Source: a virus. Taken from it: a stretch of DNA of 27,474 bases. The position numbers and the translations under genes are program-made. How positions within the stretch are numbered: the stretch's first letter is position 1; each line of letters opens with the position of its first letter. The notes under the pieces were generated by a model that was given only the letters and a program-made list of their open reading frames with translations, had not been told where the DNA came from and did not search any database. The stretch covers positions 1 through 27,474 of IMG/VR virus record IMGVR_UViG_3300009285_003279, one strand, 5' to 3'. Of this stretch, positions 1 through 8,143 are shown one piece after another.

Positions 1-1217
1 AGATTGGCGGCAGCTCCGGCACTCAACAGGCAAGCAGACATTCCCGCCACCGCTGTTGGCAGTATCCACGTTCCCGCCCCGGTAGCGATAAACAAGGTTC
101 CGTACATGCCCGCCGCAGTCATGGCTGCTGCGTCCATGCCGTCAGCGTCAGAGGAGATTTTGATCCCGCCCTGAATAGTGCCGGTAGTGGCATGGTTTAA
201 GGCCGACCAGTTAATATCCGTCACGCCGGTATTTGTCCCAACGATGACATTGTTAGCGGTAGAGCCTACCCGAAGATATAAATCCTCGCTATTTGCGCCG
301 AAGAATAGATATTTATCTGTTCCGTCAAATCCGACTTCCCCTGGAGAATCGGGGGTTGCGTCTCCCATTGCGATCCCGCCAAGAGTCAGGGAGCTAAGGC
401 CAAAGGATGCGCTAACCCGCCCGATCTCATACCAGACGCCATCCTTGAACTGCACCGTAAGGGATTCATTCAGGCCCATTGCAAAAGGGCTGCCCTGTAT
501 GAGATACAGTTTCCCCGCCGCCGTGGTGAAGGTCAGAGTTTCCGCCGCTGCGTCGGAGCCGTTCTTGATTATCGCAATCGTGCCTTCAACGGCGCTGGTG
601 TCCTCCATCGTCACCGCACAGTTCGCGTCGCCTGTTTGGGTGATAGTCGCATTGACTATGCCGAGGCCAGCGGTAGGCGTGAAGGTCAAGGCGTTTGCCG
701 TGCATGAGGCCGTCTGGACTGCCGTGGGACCGTAAGAGACAACGGAGGTTGAACCAGCAGCAGGGGCCGCGCCGATGTTGCTTACAATGGCTGCGTTGTT
801 TGCGCTGCCAAGCATGGTCTGCACATCCGCGCTCGGCGTGATCCCGGCGTAAGTAGTTAGATCGGCGTCGGCTGCCTGTTTAGTCTCCACTGCCGTCTCA
901 AGCGACTGTATCGCAACCTTTGCAGTCTGATTATCCGCTATTGTTGACCCTGTGAAAGTACCGAAGTGGGTCGCCTCAGAAGCAATGCCAAGGGCTGTTA
1001 GGATGTCGTCGATGTGATAAAATGATCCCGTCATTGCTTCAATCTTATCCCTCACCGCGTTCTTGGAGGGGGCTATCCCCGTCACCCCGTCCCATGAGGT
1101 TGCGTTGTAGGCGGTGTCGTCTGCGCCTCCTTGCGGCACCCCGTCAATAGAAGTCGCGGCGTTCACCGATGCGGCCATCAGCATTACAGCCGCTATAAAC
1201 ATGATCATTTTTTTCAT
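1..1217 (-). CDS. fibre-like secreted or tail protein, C-terminus beyond window
   Basis: The frame is open from the ATG at 1217 to the window edge (405 codons, no stop), so the C-terminus is missing. The start is chosen because AAGGAGG lies 5 bases upstream. An in-frame ATG at 1238 overlaps the previous stop but has no such site. The N-terminus MKKMIMFIAAVMLMAASVNA looks like a classical Sec signal peptide: a lysine pair, a hydrophobic core and an AxA-like cleavage site near residue 20. The mature part is rich in Ala, Gly, Thr and Ser with short beta-type segments. It contains an APSKNAVRDKIE segment near residue 50, a motif common in phage tail-fibre and appendage proteins. It is last in the visible tail operon, directly after a possible peptidase gene. 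I infer a fibre or surface protein. The signal peptide is unexpected for a virion protein assembled in the cytoplasm. Confidence 0.6.
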   Translation of the reverse strand, partial: MKKMIMFIAAVMLMAASVNAATSIDGVPQGGADDTAYNATSWDGVTGIAPSKNAVRDKIEAMTGSFYHIDDILTALGIASEATHFGTFTGSTIADNQTAKVAIQSLETAVETKQAADADLTTYAGITPSADVQTMLGSANNAAIVSNIGAAPAAGSTSVVSYGPTAVQTASCTANALTFTPTAGLGIVNATITQTGDANCAVTMEDTSAVEGTIAIIKNGSDAAAETLTFTTAAGKLYLIQGSPFAMGLNESLTVQFKDGVWYEIGRVSASFGLSSLTLGGIAMGDATPDSPGEVGFDGTDKYLFFGANSEDLYLRVGSTANNVIVGTNTGVTDINWSALNHATTGTIQGGIKISSDADGMDAAAMTAAGMYGTLFIATGAGTWILPTAVAGMSACLLSAGAAAN

Positions 1218-1234
1218 ATTGCCCTCCTTGTCAC

Positions 1235-2128
1235 TCATAATATCGCGTCCCAATCAATTACATCCCGATAGCTCAAGTGCATGTGCAAATTGTGCTTCAT
1301 CAGGTGGTCGGGATCGTCATCCCCATTGATGGACGCCATGATAATATCTTGCGCCTCGCTTCCGTGAACCTGCAATGCGGCAGCCATCAGGGCCGTCTTG
1401 ATCGTAGAGTCCATCATCATGAACGCTTTCGGGAAAACCCTTTTGTAAAGCAGCGCGAACTCCATGTTCCGCTTGGCATCAAACATGTTGCTCAAATTCA
1501 CGGGATCGGTCCATATCGAGACGAGCCCCGCCCCTCCGTCGAGTTGTGTGTTGTTTGTCGCGCCAAAAGTGAAGTAGTGGAAATCCGAATCGTCACCGGC
1601 TGAATGCGATCCGGGAGGATGGCCCGGCGCATCTCCGGTCAGTGGGGTCGCATCCACAACCTCCAGCTTCTGAGCTACCCTGTCCGGGTATTCGTAATGC
1701 AGAGCCCTTGCGATCAGCTCCAGCGCTGTAATGTATCTGGCATGGAGGAAGTTGCTCTCGGCGTATGTCTTGACAAATCTTGAGTCGGATATAGGAGTTT
1801 GCACCTTGCTGTCCTGGACGACATTTTTGAGGATCAGTTCCCGCTTCTCAACGGGATAGCCGCTTACAGACTTTCCGACTTCTCCTATAATTTCTACGAT
1901 TGTAACATTTTCCTCTGTGAAGGCCCTTGCCCATCCATAAGGAGGCCCGGCAAGGAAACGGGTCTGACACCCAGCGCCGAGAGGGATCTCCTGCGCTCCC
2001 GCCTGCCTTCCGTTGCTATGATAGTATTCAATCAGCACGGTCGTGGGCTTGAATGAGTGATTTGTGACATTCAGTCCGGCCCACCACTGAGAATCTTGTA
2101 ATACGTATGAGATGATGTGTTCTTTCAT
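1235..2128 (-). CDS. tail-region protein, possible LAS/MepA-like metallopeptidase
   Basis: This 297-residue protein sits between fibre-type genes. Residues about 10-85 look like a beta-sandwich (WWAGLNVTNHS, then alternating strands and TEENVTIVEIIGEV). The C-terminal half carries a metal-site-like pattern: H170, S174-H175, D179-D180 and D182 in a GSHSAGDDSDF context, then H279, H282 and H284 in HNLHMHLSYR. The order S-H-x3-D followed late by H-x-H resembles LAS-type peptidoglycan endopeptidases (MepA, VanY), although the spacing is not canonical. If correct, it would be a virion-associated enzyme that opens peptidoglycan during DNA entry. It overlaps the upstream 63-aa gene by ATGA, and its stop lies 18 bases before the next start. 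It could instead be a structural protein with chance histidines. The real-gene call is firm; the function is tentative. Confidence 0.6.
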   Translation of the reverse strand: MKEHIISYVLQDSQWWAGLNVTNHSFKPTTVLIEYYHSNGRQAGAQEIPLGAGCQTRFLAGPPYGWARAFTEENVTIVEIIGEVGKSVSGYPVEKRELILKNVVQDSKVQTPISDSRFVKTYAESNFLHARYITALELIARALHYEYPDRVAQKLEVVDATPLTGDAPGHPPGSHSAGDDSDFHYFTFGATNNTQLDGGAGLVSIWTDPVNLSNMFDAKRNMEFALLYKRVFPKAFMMMDSTIKTALMAAALQVHGSEAQDIIMASINGDDDPDHLMKHNLHMHLSYRDVIDWDAIL

Positions 2129-2316
2129 TTTTTCGTCGCCACCTTGATTGCCGCAATTTCGACGGCCATAGCGTCAAGTTTTACGTTGATCGCCGCCAGA
2201 GGGTCGACCGGGAGGCCCTCGCCCACTGGCGTTGTCTTGGCTACCTTCGTATAAGGCGGTTCGGGGTAATTTTCAGAAACCTCAAAAACAGTTCCGTTTT
2301 CAATAACCTCTTTCAT
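2125..2316 (-). CDS. small phage protein of unknown function (63 aa)
   Basis: The start at 2316 is preferred over upstream ATGs because it forms an ATGA overlap with the upstream stop and has GAGGAGG just upstream. The product begins MKEVIENGTVFEVSEN, has a proline-rich middle (YPEPPY) and ends in a helix with a lysine tail (INVKLDAMAVEIAAIKVATKK). No family is recognised. Its position between two structural genes and its coupled start suggest a small tail accessory protein. The C-terminal helix could be an oligomerisation segment. Confidence 0.6.
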   Translation of the reverse strand: MKEVIENGTVFEVSENYPEPPYTKVAKTTPVGEGLPVDPLAAINVKLDAMAVEIAAIKVATKK

Positions 2317-2816
2317 ATCGTCACCTCCTCGTACACAATCTTCCCGGCATAAACATACGATCCGGCCTGATCGATAGTCCCATGTTTCCATAGCCGCGTG
2401 CGGACGCGGGATTTGGCGTAGTTAATGCCAAACGGCGTACTGTTCCCGGAGACAGCGGCCCTTACCCCTCCTACTGTTTGCGCCTTGCTCGCACCAACTG
2501 AAATGTCGATCACCACTGCCCCATCAACCTCGATCTGCGCCCGCACATAGTCCCCTGATGTCTCCGCAGCCAGATTGATTTTCAGGGGAAATTGCCCGGT
2601 TTGATGACCAAGAAACTGATACCGGAATGGCGTCCCTAAATTGATATCTTGAATGTCAGTCCATGTATCAGGGGCAAGAACGTCTATTGCCGTTCCATTC
2701 GCATAGGCGACTTCGGGGATTTGCACATTTCCGACCGTGATGATATTGGCCGCGTCAGCGGATGACAGCAAATTCCCTTTCGTTACTATCGGTTCAGTGA
2801 ATCCAAAGAGTCCCAT
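2313..2816 (-). CDS. phage tail structural protein, unknown family (167 aa)
   Basis: This is a 167-residue, beta-rich protein with no signal peptide or membrane segment. The N-terminus is MGLFGFTEP, followed by many short alternating strands (for example YVRAQIEVDGAVVIDISVG). The region around residues 85-125 is compatible with a beta-sandwich. The ATG at 2816 has GAGGAGAT a few bases upstream. It lies between a fibre-like protein and a 63-aa protein within the distal tail genes. I infer a minor tail or appendage component; no specific family can be named from sequence alone. Confidence 0.6.
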   Translation of the reverse strand: MGLFGFTEPIVTKGNLLSSADAANIITVGNVQIPEVAYANGTAIDVLAPDTWTDIQDINLGTPFRYQFLGHQTGQFPLKINLAAETSGDYVRAQIEVDGAVVIDISVGASKAQTVGGVRAAVSGNSTPFGINYAKSRVRTRLWKHGTIDQAGSYVYAGKIVYEEVTI

Positions 2817-2825
2817 GATCTCCTC

Positions 2826-3524
2826 CTATTCGTCGTATTTGATGGGTCCGTTCAGGGATGTGACGATCCATTCCGTGCCCGACCATTCAATCGTGAAACA
2901 CACCCCGATAACATTGCTGCGAATGTACCCGCCCGCCGCGCTTTGCAGCGTGTGGTATCGAAACTTCTCCGTGCCGTTCGCCACGAATTTCATATAATTC
3001 GATTCCGTGACCATGACATTTACTTTGAGGCCGTCAGCTCCGGGGGGAAGATTAAAAACAATATCAGCAACCGACGTTGTATTTGTATAAGTCTTGAATC
3101 CATCACAGTCGCCGACCGTCATCGAGACGGGACTCTCCATATCCGTCAGATTCACCCTTGCGTAATATCCGCTGATGACAATCCACTCCGAGTCAGTTCC
3201 GGGAGTTTTCGCGGTGACATCCGCCAAGTTGCTTGCAAGCTGCCAATATTTTCCGATATGCGATACCGCATACGGAACCGCCGCCGCGCCGGTCTGATCG
3301 GCCCACGGCCCCTTATAGTTTGCCGCCGCCTGCGCGGTATTCTTTGCCGCCACTGCCACCGCCTCGGCTGCAACGACAACGACCTCAGCCGCGTTGACCG
3401 TCGTTTCAAGGGCGTTGGCCTCCGTGACGAAAGTAGCCAGTGCTCCCAAAAGGGCATCCCCTTTACTTGCGAATGTTGTCGGATCGGATCGTGACGGCGC
3501 GGCGGGTAAAGTTGTGATCGGCAT
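2826..3524 (-). CDS. tail-fibre-like protein (232 aa)
   Basis: Residues about 25-68 form an Ala/Val/Glu-rich helical or coiled stalk (for example AAEVVVVAAEAVAVAAKN). A segment starting YKGPWADQTG follows at about residue 69 and includes HIGKYWQLASN. Modules of this type (Y-x-G-x-W plus an aromatic Y/W-rich turn) are common near the stalks of phage fibres and receptor-binding proteins. The C-terminal half is beta-rich and ends with a W-containing segment (TIEWSGTEWIVTS). The gene follows the 308-aa tail gene by 9 bases and has an AGGAGG site upstream. The likely role is a trimeric fibre or distal tail protein that contacts the host surface. Confidence 0.6.
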   Translation of the reverse strand: MPITTLPAAPSRSDPTTFASKGDALLGALATFVTEANALETTVNAAEVVVVAAEAVAVAAKNTAQAAANYKGPWADQTGAAAVPYAVSHIGKYWQLASNLADVTAKTPGTDSEWIVISGYYARVNLTDMESPVSMTVGDCDGFKTYTNTTSVADIVFNLPPGADGLKVNVMVTESNYMKFVANGTEKFRYHTLQSAAGGYIRSNVIGVCFTIEWSGTEWIVTSLNGPIKYDE

Positions 3525-3533
3525 TTGCTCCTC

Positions 3534-4460
3534 CTACGTAAGCCCCTCGACTTCAAGGGAAAATTCAGTATATTGCGTGTCAGATGTCACGAACTCAAAC
3601 CGCTTCCAGAATCCGTAAACAATCAGACAGGTGTAATCCTCCGATCCGATCCACACCAACGGAGTCGCCCGGTATAGGGCGAGCTGCCGGAATATCTCAT
3701 CGATGATCGTGTTTTTGATTATCAAGTCTCCGCTAAGGCGCTTTGAAAATGCCCGTTCCGTGATGGTATAATTCCCATCATCGTCCGCCTCTTTGGTCGA
3801 ATAGTCCGTGATTCCGACGGCTGCATCCAGCGTCAGCGTTCCGATTTCTGACTTGATCCCGATGACAATCTCCCCGCACTTCACCATTCCGCCGGGGTAT
3901 GTGATCGTAACTGATAAAGTAGCCAGCAGATAGGGCGGAAGGTTAACCTCAGCAAGATCGGATTGCACGAGGTCAACGGCCCTGATGATCGGTTCAAAAA
4001 AGTATGTGTACCAATCGATGACGTTGACGGTCGATATCAGGTTGATGGATTTGTTAAAAACCTCCCCTTCCACCGGATCGGTCATGACCATATGAACGTT
4101 TGTGGCGTCCAGATTCCCAAAGAAGGCGCTGTCTATAAGGCCCGGAGTGAAAACGTAATTCATGGAATCCGCTTTCTCTGTCTGCGATCCCACTTTTCCA
4201 TCGAAGACCTTCCAACGATTCGTTGCGGAAACTTCTTTCCAGTATAACGGGACGGCCAGGGCGCAATCGACAACCGGATCATGGTTCAGATTCGCCCCGG
4301 CCAGGGATTCGTAAATCATATGGACGTTCGGCGTCGTGACGATGCATCTTTCCGCTGCGGCATAAGTTGTTCCGCTGTTCCACGCCGCATAGTCCGCCTC
4401 GGTAACATCCGACGAAGTCAGAATCGCATCCGTGATCGTTGTGGGGCGAATTATATTCAT
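3534..4460 (-). CDS. distal tail protein downstream of tape measure (308 aa)
   Basis: The start at 4460 is chosen because its ATG shares one base with the tape-measure stop (TAATG). An upstream in-frame ATG at 4496 would lie inside the tape measure. The N-terminus (MNIIRPTTITDAILTSSDV) leads into a region with W-N-S-G-T-T-Y and H-M-I-Y-E-S-L, a carbohydrate-binding-like turn. I recognise the pattern from many prophage proteins placed just after the tape measure, usually annotated only as tail or hypothetical proteins. The rest is a long beta-rich body ending in FSLEVEGL. It may form part of the tail tip. No gpJ-like hub or NlpC/P60-type protein lies beside it, so it may do part of their work. 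Confidence 0.65.
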   Translation of the reverse strand: MNIIRPTTITDAILTSSDVTEADYAAWNSGTTYAAAERCIVTTPNVHMIYESLAGANLNHDPVVDCALAVPLYWKEVSATNRWKVFDGKVGSQTEKADSMNYVFTPGLIDSAFFGNLDATNVHMVMTDPVEGEVFNKSINLISTVNVIDWYTYFFEPIIRAVDLVQSDLAEVNLPPYLLATLSVTITYPGGMVKCGEIVIGIKSEIGTLTLDAAVGITDYSTKEADDDGNYTITERAFSKRLSGDLIIKNTIIDEIFRQLALYRATPLVWIGSEDYTCLIVYGFWKRFEFVTSDTQYTEFSLEVEGLT

Positions 4461-7400
4461 TATGTCCTCACAGGAGGGGTGCCGACCGTATCCCATTGTT
4501 CGGTATAGCCGAGTTGCTTCCCGGCGTAGGAAGCGATCTTTCGAAGCTCGCCCCGAAGTGCCCGGATTTCAGCCACCAGCTCCCCGCTATCCGCCCCGCC
4601 TCTCCACTCCGCTGCATCCCTGGCATTCAGTACCGCCTCGCCCCTGTGGGCCGTTATGCCGAAACCATCATAGGGTACATAGTCAAGGCCGTTGCGGGCT
4701 TGGAAGCCGAACTGAGTTGATGACGGCGCGATTTTGCCCATTGAATCAGCCAGCCACGACAGGTCGCCGCTGATCCCCTCAAAGGAAATACTCCCAGCTC
4801 CACCTTCGCCACCATTGATGGCGTTTCCTATATAGTTAAAGGCAAGGCCCAATGCATATTTTTTCGCCAGGTCTGTTCCAATACTTTTTGCGGCATCGAG
4901 AAGCGACGTGACGCCACCCGCCGTTGCGGAATAACCGCCAACCCCGCCACCTATGGCCCCCTTCAAAGCGGCATTCCAATCGCCGCTGGAATATATCAGT
5001 CCCGACATCCCCCCCATGCCCGCGCCTATTCCCGCCCCGGCCAAACCGCCCCCGACGTAACCGGCAGCCCCGCCTGTTGCATAGGACATGATGGCAATTG
5101 CGAGATACTTTATCCATTCCCCGGTTGACCAAAATCCCTTATTGATGGTGCTCATATCCATGTCTTGGATTGTCCCATCTTCATAGTGGACCCGCCTCAT
5201 ATTCTCACTTAACTGCTCATAACCGAGTATATCGTTGTATCGTAGATTTATAGGCGCTCCAAATTGATCGACTGCATTCCCCGATTCAGTCGTGCTGGAA
5301 AATGCGGGAGATGAGGCTCCTTTGGTAAGATACACATTGGCCCAATCCATGAGGGCCTGAAATGTTTCAAGGTTTGGTGGAACAGCCGGGGGGCGGTATC
5401 CTAAACTTCTGGCGAGGTCATAAGCGGAGGAGTAAATGTATTGTGGCGTCACCATCCCGCCATCCGCAAATCCCGGTATGTACCCGCCGTTTTTCGCGGC
5501 ATAGGCCATCGATTGATTGTGCTCCATCACATAGCCCGGACCGCGCGGGAAGAGAAGCTCAGGCCCGCGCTCGCCGACCCATACGGGCTTGCCGCCGATA
5601 GGACCGCCCTCCGCCGCAAAGTCTGCAAATTCAGTCCCGGAGGTCCCGCCTCCTGCCGTGCCGCCCCCACCGCCGGTCCCGATTGCGTTCCATAAATCCC
5701 AGCCTTTATTGATGATGCCGAGAATAGAGGAGGAGTCGGAAGTCCACGACCCCTTGAACATCATCAGGATGTCGTTGGCGGCGGCCTCAACGATCATGTC
5801 GCCGATGCTTTCGCCCAGCTTTGTCAGCATGTTGTCCCAGACGGTTGACCACGCGGCCTCAAGATTGCTAAAGTCTCCCTTTACGATGTCCTTGAAATTA
5901 GAGCCGAACGCTTTCGCGGCATCCGTTGAAAACTGTTTCGTCAGATTGTAGGCCGTCGTGCCCCAAGTGGTGTGCGCCGTGGTGATTTCGAGCAACCCGC
6001 CCTTGACGCCATCAAAAAAACCATCGCTGGCCTTGAGCCTCTTGATTTCTTCCTTCTCCAGTTCTTGCGTCACCCATTGAGCGACGGCTACCTCATCAAC
6101 GCCGAGTTCGCGGTATTTCTGCGCCTGAGATTCGATAAGGCCCACCGCTGCCGAAAAGTATTGATCGGCATAGCCCCGGAGATCCTTGTAGATTTCCCGC
6201 TCGGCCTCACCGCGTTTTTTGGCACGTTCGATACTATCCATCGTGAGCTTGACGCCCATTTCGATCTGTTGCTCCATCCCGTCGATGGCTTCTCTCGTTG
6301 CTTTCTCGTTTTCCCTTATGATCTTATCCGCAGCTTCATGTTCGATTCTCAGTATTTTGTCCGTGCTCACCTTCGCCCAATGAACACCATCATCCCTCAT
6401 ATCCTCTTCGGCTTTGGCCACGGCGAGGAGGATTTTCATTTCATCCGCGTATCTCTTATCGAGCAGCTTTTCGTATTCCTCTGCGGCCTTCTTCCGCGCC
6501 GCTGCCGCTTTTTCGTCGATTGCCACCGTCCGCTGTCCGGCGATCCCCATCTTGTCAATGGCCTTGGTGACGTTATCCGTGGCCAGCATCGCTTCCTGTT
6601 GCTTTGCGGTCCACGCCATTACCCCTTCTTTGGCCCCCTTGATGCTGCCAGCGGCTTCATCGGTTGCGGTAGCTATGGCTCGCAAGGCATCCGCCGTTCC
6701 GGTCATACCGGCGAAGTCTGCGATCCCGGCCATACCCTTCAACATGAGGTTAAGCGGGGTCATGACGAAATTGATCGTTTCAAGGACGGTCTGCCCGGCG
6801 GTGAGGAACGTTATTCCAATCAGCCCCGCCGCAACATTCACGCCTTGCAGGGTCTTTAACAATCCGAGGCCGAGCACTTCCTGAATGTCTCCCCACTGAT
6901 TCTGAAGTTGTTTCCACTGCCCGGCGTAAGTGACAAGGCTGGCCTGAGCCGATCCGCCGAAGCGTTGCTCAAGCTGCTTCATGACCGAATCGAATACTTC
7001 TCCCGCCGTTGCGGTCTCGGAAACTTGGATGCCGAGCCGTTTCAGGCCGGTTGTCTGTCCCAAATATGCCTTGCCGAGAATTTCAGATGCCTTTTCAACG
7101 GTGATCCCCTCGTTGGCCTTTGCCGTCGCATAGTCAAGGGCCACCCGCGTCGCGTTTTTCACTTCTGCATTCGACATTCCGAAAGACTTCAAGTTCCCCA
7201 TGACGGCAAGCGTGAAGTCGTCCTCATAGGATGTCACCTTTTGAATATGTTCTGCAAAGTCCTGCATGTCCTTCAGGGCGGCGCGGGAGAAATCCCCCTG
7301 ATTTTTCAGCGCCATGCCCATTTTGAGCAGAGCCGTTTCGGATTCCATGTAGGCTTTGATGGGGGCTTGAGCTGCGTTGGCTACCTGCTGAAATAGCTGT

Positions 7401-7531
7401 GTTGCCTGATTGACGCCCGTGGCCATGACCTGCCAGCTTTTCGCAAAGCCATTGATAGAGGTCTGGGCATCGGCCATACCCTGCTGAAGTTTGGCTATAT
7501 TCGTGCTGATGTCAATCAGGATTCCGGGCAT
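4460..7531 (-). CDS. tape measure protein
   Basis: At 1023 residues this is the longest gene in the window. It fixes tail length and is probably involved in DNA ejection. Residues 1-110 are helical (ANAAQAPIKAYMESE-type repeats). A hydrophobic stretch occurs at about 225-270 (AAGLIGITFLTAG), and long charged helices fill about 320-500. A Gly/Ala-rich hydrophobic region (YATGGAAGYVGGGLAGAG) lies near residues 800-850. Two tape-measure signature segments are visible: VGERGPELLFPRG near residue 650 and AHRGEAVLNARDA near residue 975. The start overlaps the upstream chaperone stop as TAATG, with GAGG upstream. Placement directly after the frameshifting chaperone pair is the standard siphovirus order. 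Confidence 0.92.
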   Translation of the reverse strand: MPGILIDISTNIAKLQQGMADAQTSINGFAKSWQVMATGVNQATQLFQQVANAAQAPIKAYMESETALLKMGMALKNQGDFSRAALKDMQDFAEHIQKVTSYEDDFTLAVMGNLKSFGMSNAEVKNATRVALDYATAKANEGITVEKASEILGKAYLGQTTGLKRLGIQVSETATAGEVFDSVMKQLEQRFGGSAQASLVTYAGQWKQLQNQWGDIQEVLGLGLLKTLQGVNVAAGLIGITFLTAGQTVLETINFVMTPLNLMLKGMAGIADFAGMTGTADALRAIATATDEAAGSIKGAKEGVMAWTAKQQEAMLATDNVTKAIDKMGIAGQRTVAIDEKAAAARKKAAEEYEKLLDKRYADEMKILLAVAKAEEDMRDDGVHWAKVSTDKILRIEHEAADKIIRENEKATREAIDGMEQQIEMGVKLTMDSIERAKKRGEAEREIYKDLRGYADQYFSAAVGLIESQAQKYRELGVDEVAVAQWVTQELEKEEIKRLKASDGFFDGVKGGLLEITTAHTTWGTTAYNLTKQFSTDAAKAFGSNFKDIVKGDFSNLEAAWSTVWDNMLTKLGESIGDMIVEAAANDILMMFKGSWTSDSSSILGIINKGWDLWNAIGTGGGGGTAGGGTSGTEFADFAAEGGPIGGKPVWVGERGPELLFPRGPGYVMEHNQSMAYAAKNGGYIPGFADGGMVTPQYIYSSAYDLARSLGYRPPAVPPNLETFQALMDWANVYLTKGASSPAFSSTTESGNAVDQFGAPINLRYNDILGYEQLSENMRRVHYEDGTIQDMDMSTINKGFWSTGEWIKYLAIAIMSYATGGAAGYVGGGLAGAGIGAGMGGMSGLIYSSGDWNAALKGAIGGGVGGYSATAGGVTSLLDAAKSIGTDLAKKYALGLAFNYIGNAINGGEGGAGSISFEGISGDLSWLADSMGKIAPSSTQFGFQARNGLDYVPYDGFGITAHRGEAVLNARDAAEWRGGADSGELVAEIRALRGELRKIASYAGKQLGYTEQWDTVGTPPVRT

Positions 7532-7770
7532 TACCGTTTCCTCAGCTTCTTTTTTCCGCCTGCCGCTTTATGCGCCGCAAAGAGGTTTTCCAGTTTACTC
7601 ACCACTTCTTCAGGTTTCTGTTTCACTTCCGGCTTCTTATTCATTACCCGGAAGAATACCTCCCACATCGTCAATTCGTAACTATCCATGCTGTTCAAGA
7701 GCTGCCGCCGGGTCATTTTGAGTTCGCGGGCAAGGGACATGATGAAAAAATCCCTCCCCCGCAAACTCAT
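7531..7770 (-). CDS. tail assembly chaperone, -1 frame extension (GT-like T part)
   Basis: This 79-codon frame begins exactly where a -1 slip on A_AAA_AAA would continue from the upstream gene. Slipped reading would give a 198-residue fusion (119 + 79). No ribosome site precedes the ATG at 7770. A second ATG at 7740 lies in the loop of a strong stem whose 5' arm hides its GGGGAGGG, so independent initiation looks weak. The sequence has a SYELTMWEVFF segment typical of short proteins before the tape measure and ends with many lysines (KAAGGKKKLRKR), suited to binding the acidic tape measure. By analogy with lambda G/GT, the fusion would chaperone the tape measure and recruit tail-tube subunits. 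Confidence 0.75.
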   Translation of the reverse strand: MSLRGRDFFIMSLARELKMTRRQLLNSMDSYELTMWEVFFRVMNKKPEVKQKPEEVVSKLENLFAAHKAAGGKKKLRKR

Positions 7771-7776
7771 TTTTTT
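7723..7776 (-). promoter_or_regulatory. programmed -1 ribosomal frameshift signal
   Basis: On the minus strand the upstream gene ends GAA AAA AAA TGA, placing the heptamer A_AAA_AAA (7776-7770) exactly in the zero frame. A 15-position stem follows: the 5' arm is 7765-7751, the 3' arm is 7737-7723 and the loop is 13 bases. It has 12 Watson-Crick pairs, two G-U pairs and one G-G mismatch. The spacer is 4 bases to the A-U/G-U base of the stem, or 7 bases to its G-C core, which matches known -1 frameshift signals. The new frame reads ATG AGT TTG and continues 79 codons to the tape-measure start. Confidence 0.85.
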
Positions 7777-8126
7777 TCAATGGCGTCCTGTTCCGCTTTC
7801 GATATGCCGTTCAAATCCTGGGCTGCATCGAAAAGCCTCTGGATCGCCTTTGCCGACTTCTTACCGAGAAGATCGATTTCCTTTTCAGTGAAAAGCCGCA
7901 ATCCCTTATCGTCCGTGATAGCCCTTGAAAGAAGGTTCGCCCGGAAGTTCTTCCGGTTGATATTCACCTTCCCCGCCGAGTCTGTTTCATAGATTGACGC
8001 CTCAAACGCATCCCGATCCGCCGCCGTCATTGTCGACACCCGGACATCCCCGCCCCATTCGGGAACAGCAATATCCTTGAACGGCAAATCATCCGCCTTC
8101 AAAATCTGATCCTTGTTCAATAGCAT
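7767..8126 (-). CDS. tail assembly chaperone, upstream frame (G-like)
   Basis: The start at 8126 (MLLNKDQILKADDLPFKDI) is preferred because GGAGG lies 7 bases upstream. A longer frame from 8174 would overlap the preceding tube gene. The 119-residue product has an N-terminal strand region and a helical C-terminus rich in charge (LFTEKEIDLLGKKSAKAIQRL). The motif VSTMTAADRDAFEAS is typical of the short proteins between tail tube and tape measure (tail assembly chaperones). It ends in Lys-Lys-stop directly on a slippery A run, and a minority of ribosomes should continue into the next frame. It would bind and protect the tape measure during tail assembly. Confidence 0.8.
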   Translation of the reverse strand: MLLNKDQILKADDLPFKDIAVPEWGGDVRVSTMTAADRDAFEASIYETDSAGKVNINRKNFRANLLSRAITDDKGLRLFTEKEIDLLGKKSAKAIQRLFDAAQDLNGISKAEQDAIEKK

Positions 8127-8143
8127 AGCCCTTCCTCCCTTGT

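Noticed and set aside
178-735. 185-codon plus-strand open frame near the left edge
   Set aside because: It is antisense to the fibre-like gene, which is open across the full 1217 bases with a signal peptide and strong ribosome site.
3152-3556. Arginine-rich 134-codon minus-strand frame
   Set aside because: Shifted-frame shadow of the fibre-like gene at 2826-3524; low-complexity Arg/Ser/Pro content is typical of such shadows.
5972-6859. 295-codon plus-strand open frame
   Set aside because: It lies wholly antisense to the tape measure gene, has no ribosome site and no domain pattern; long antisense frames are expected in GC-rich DNA.
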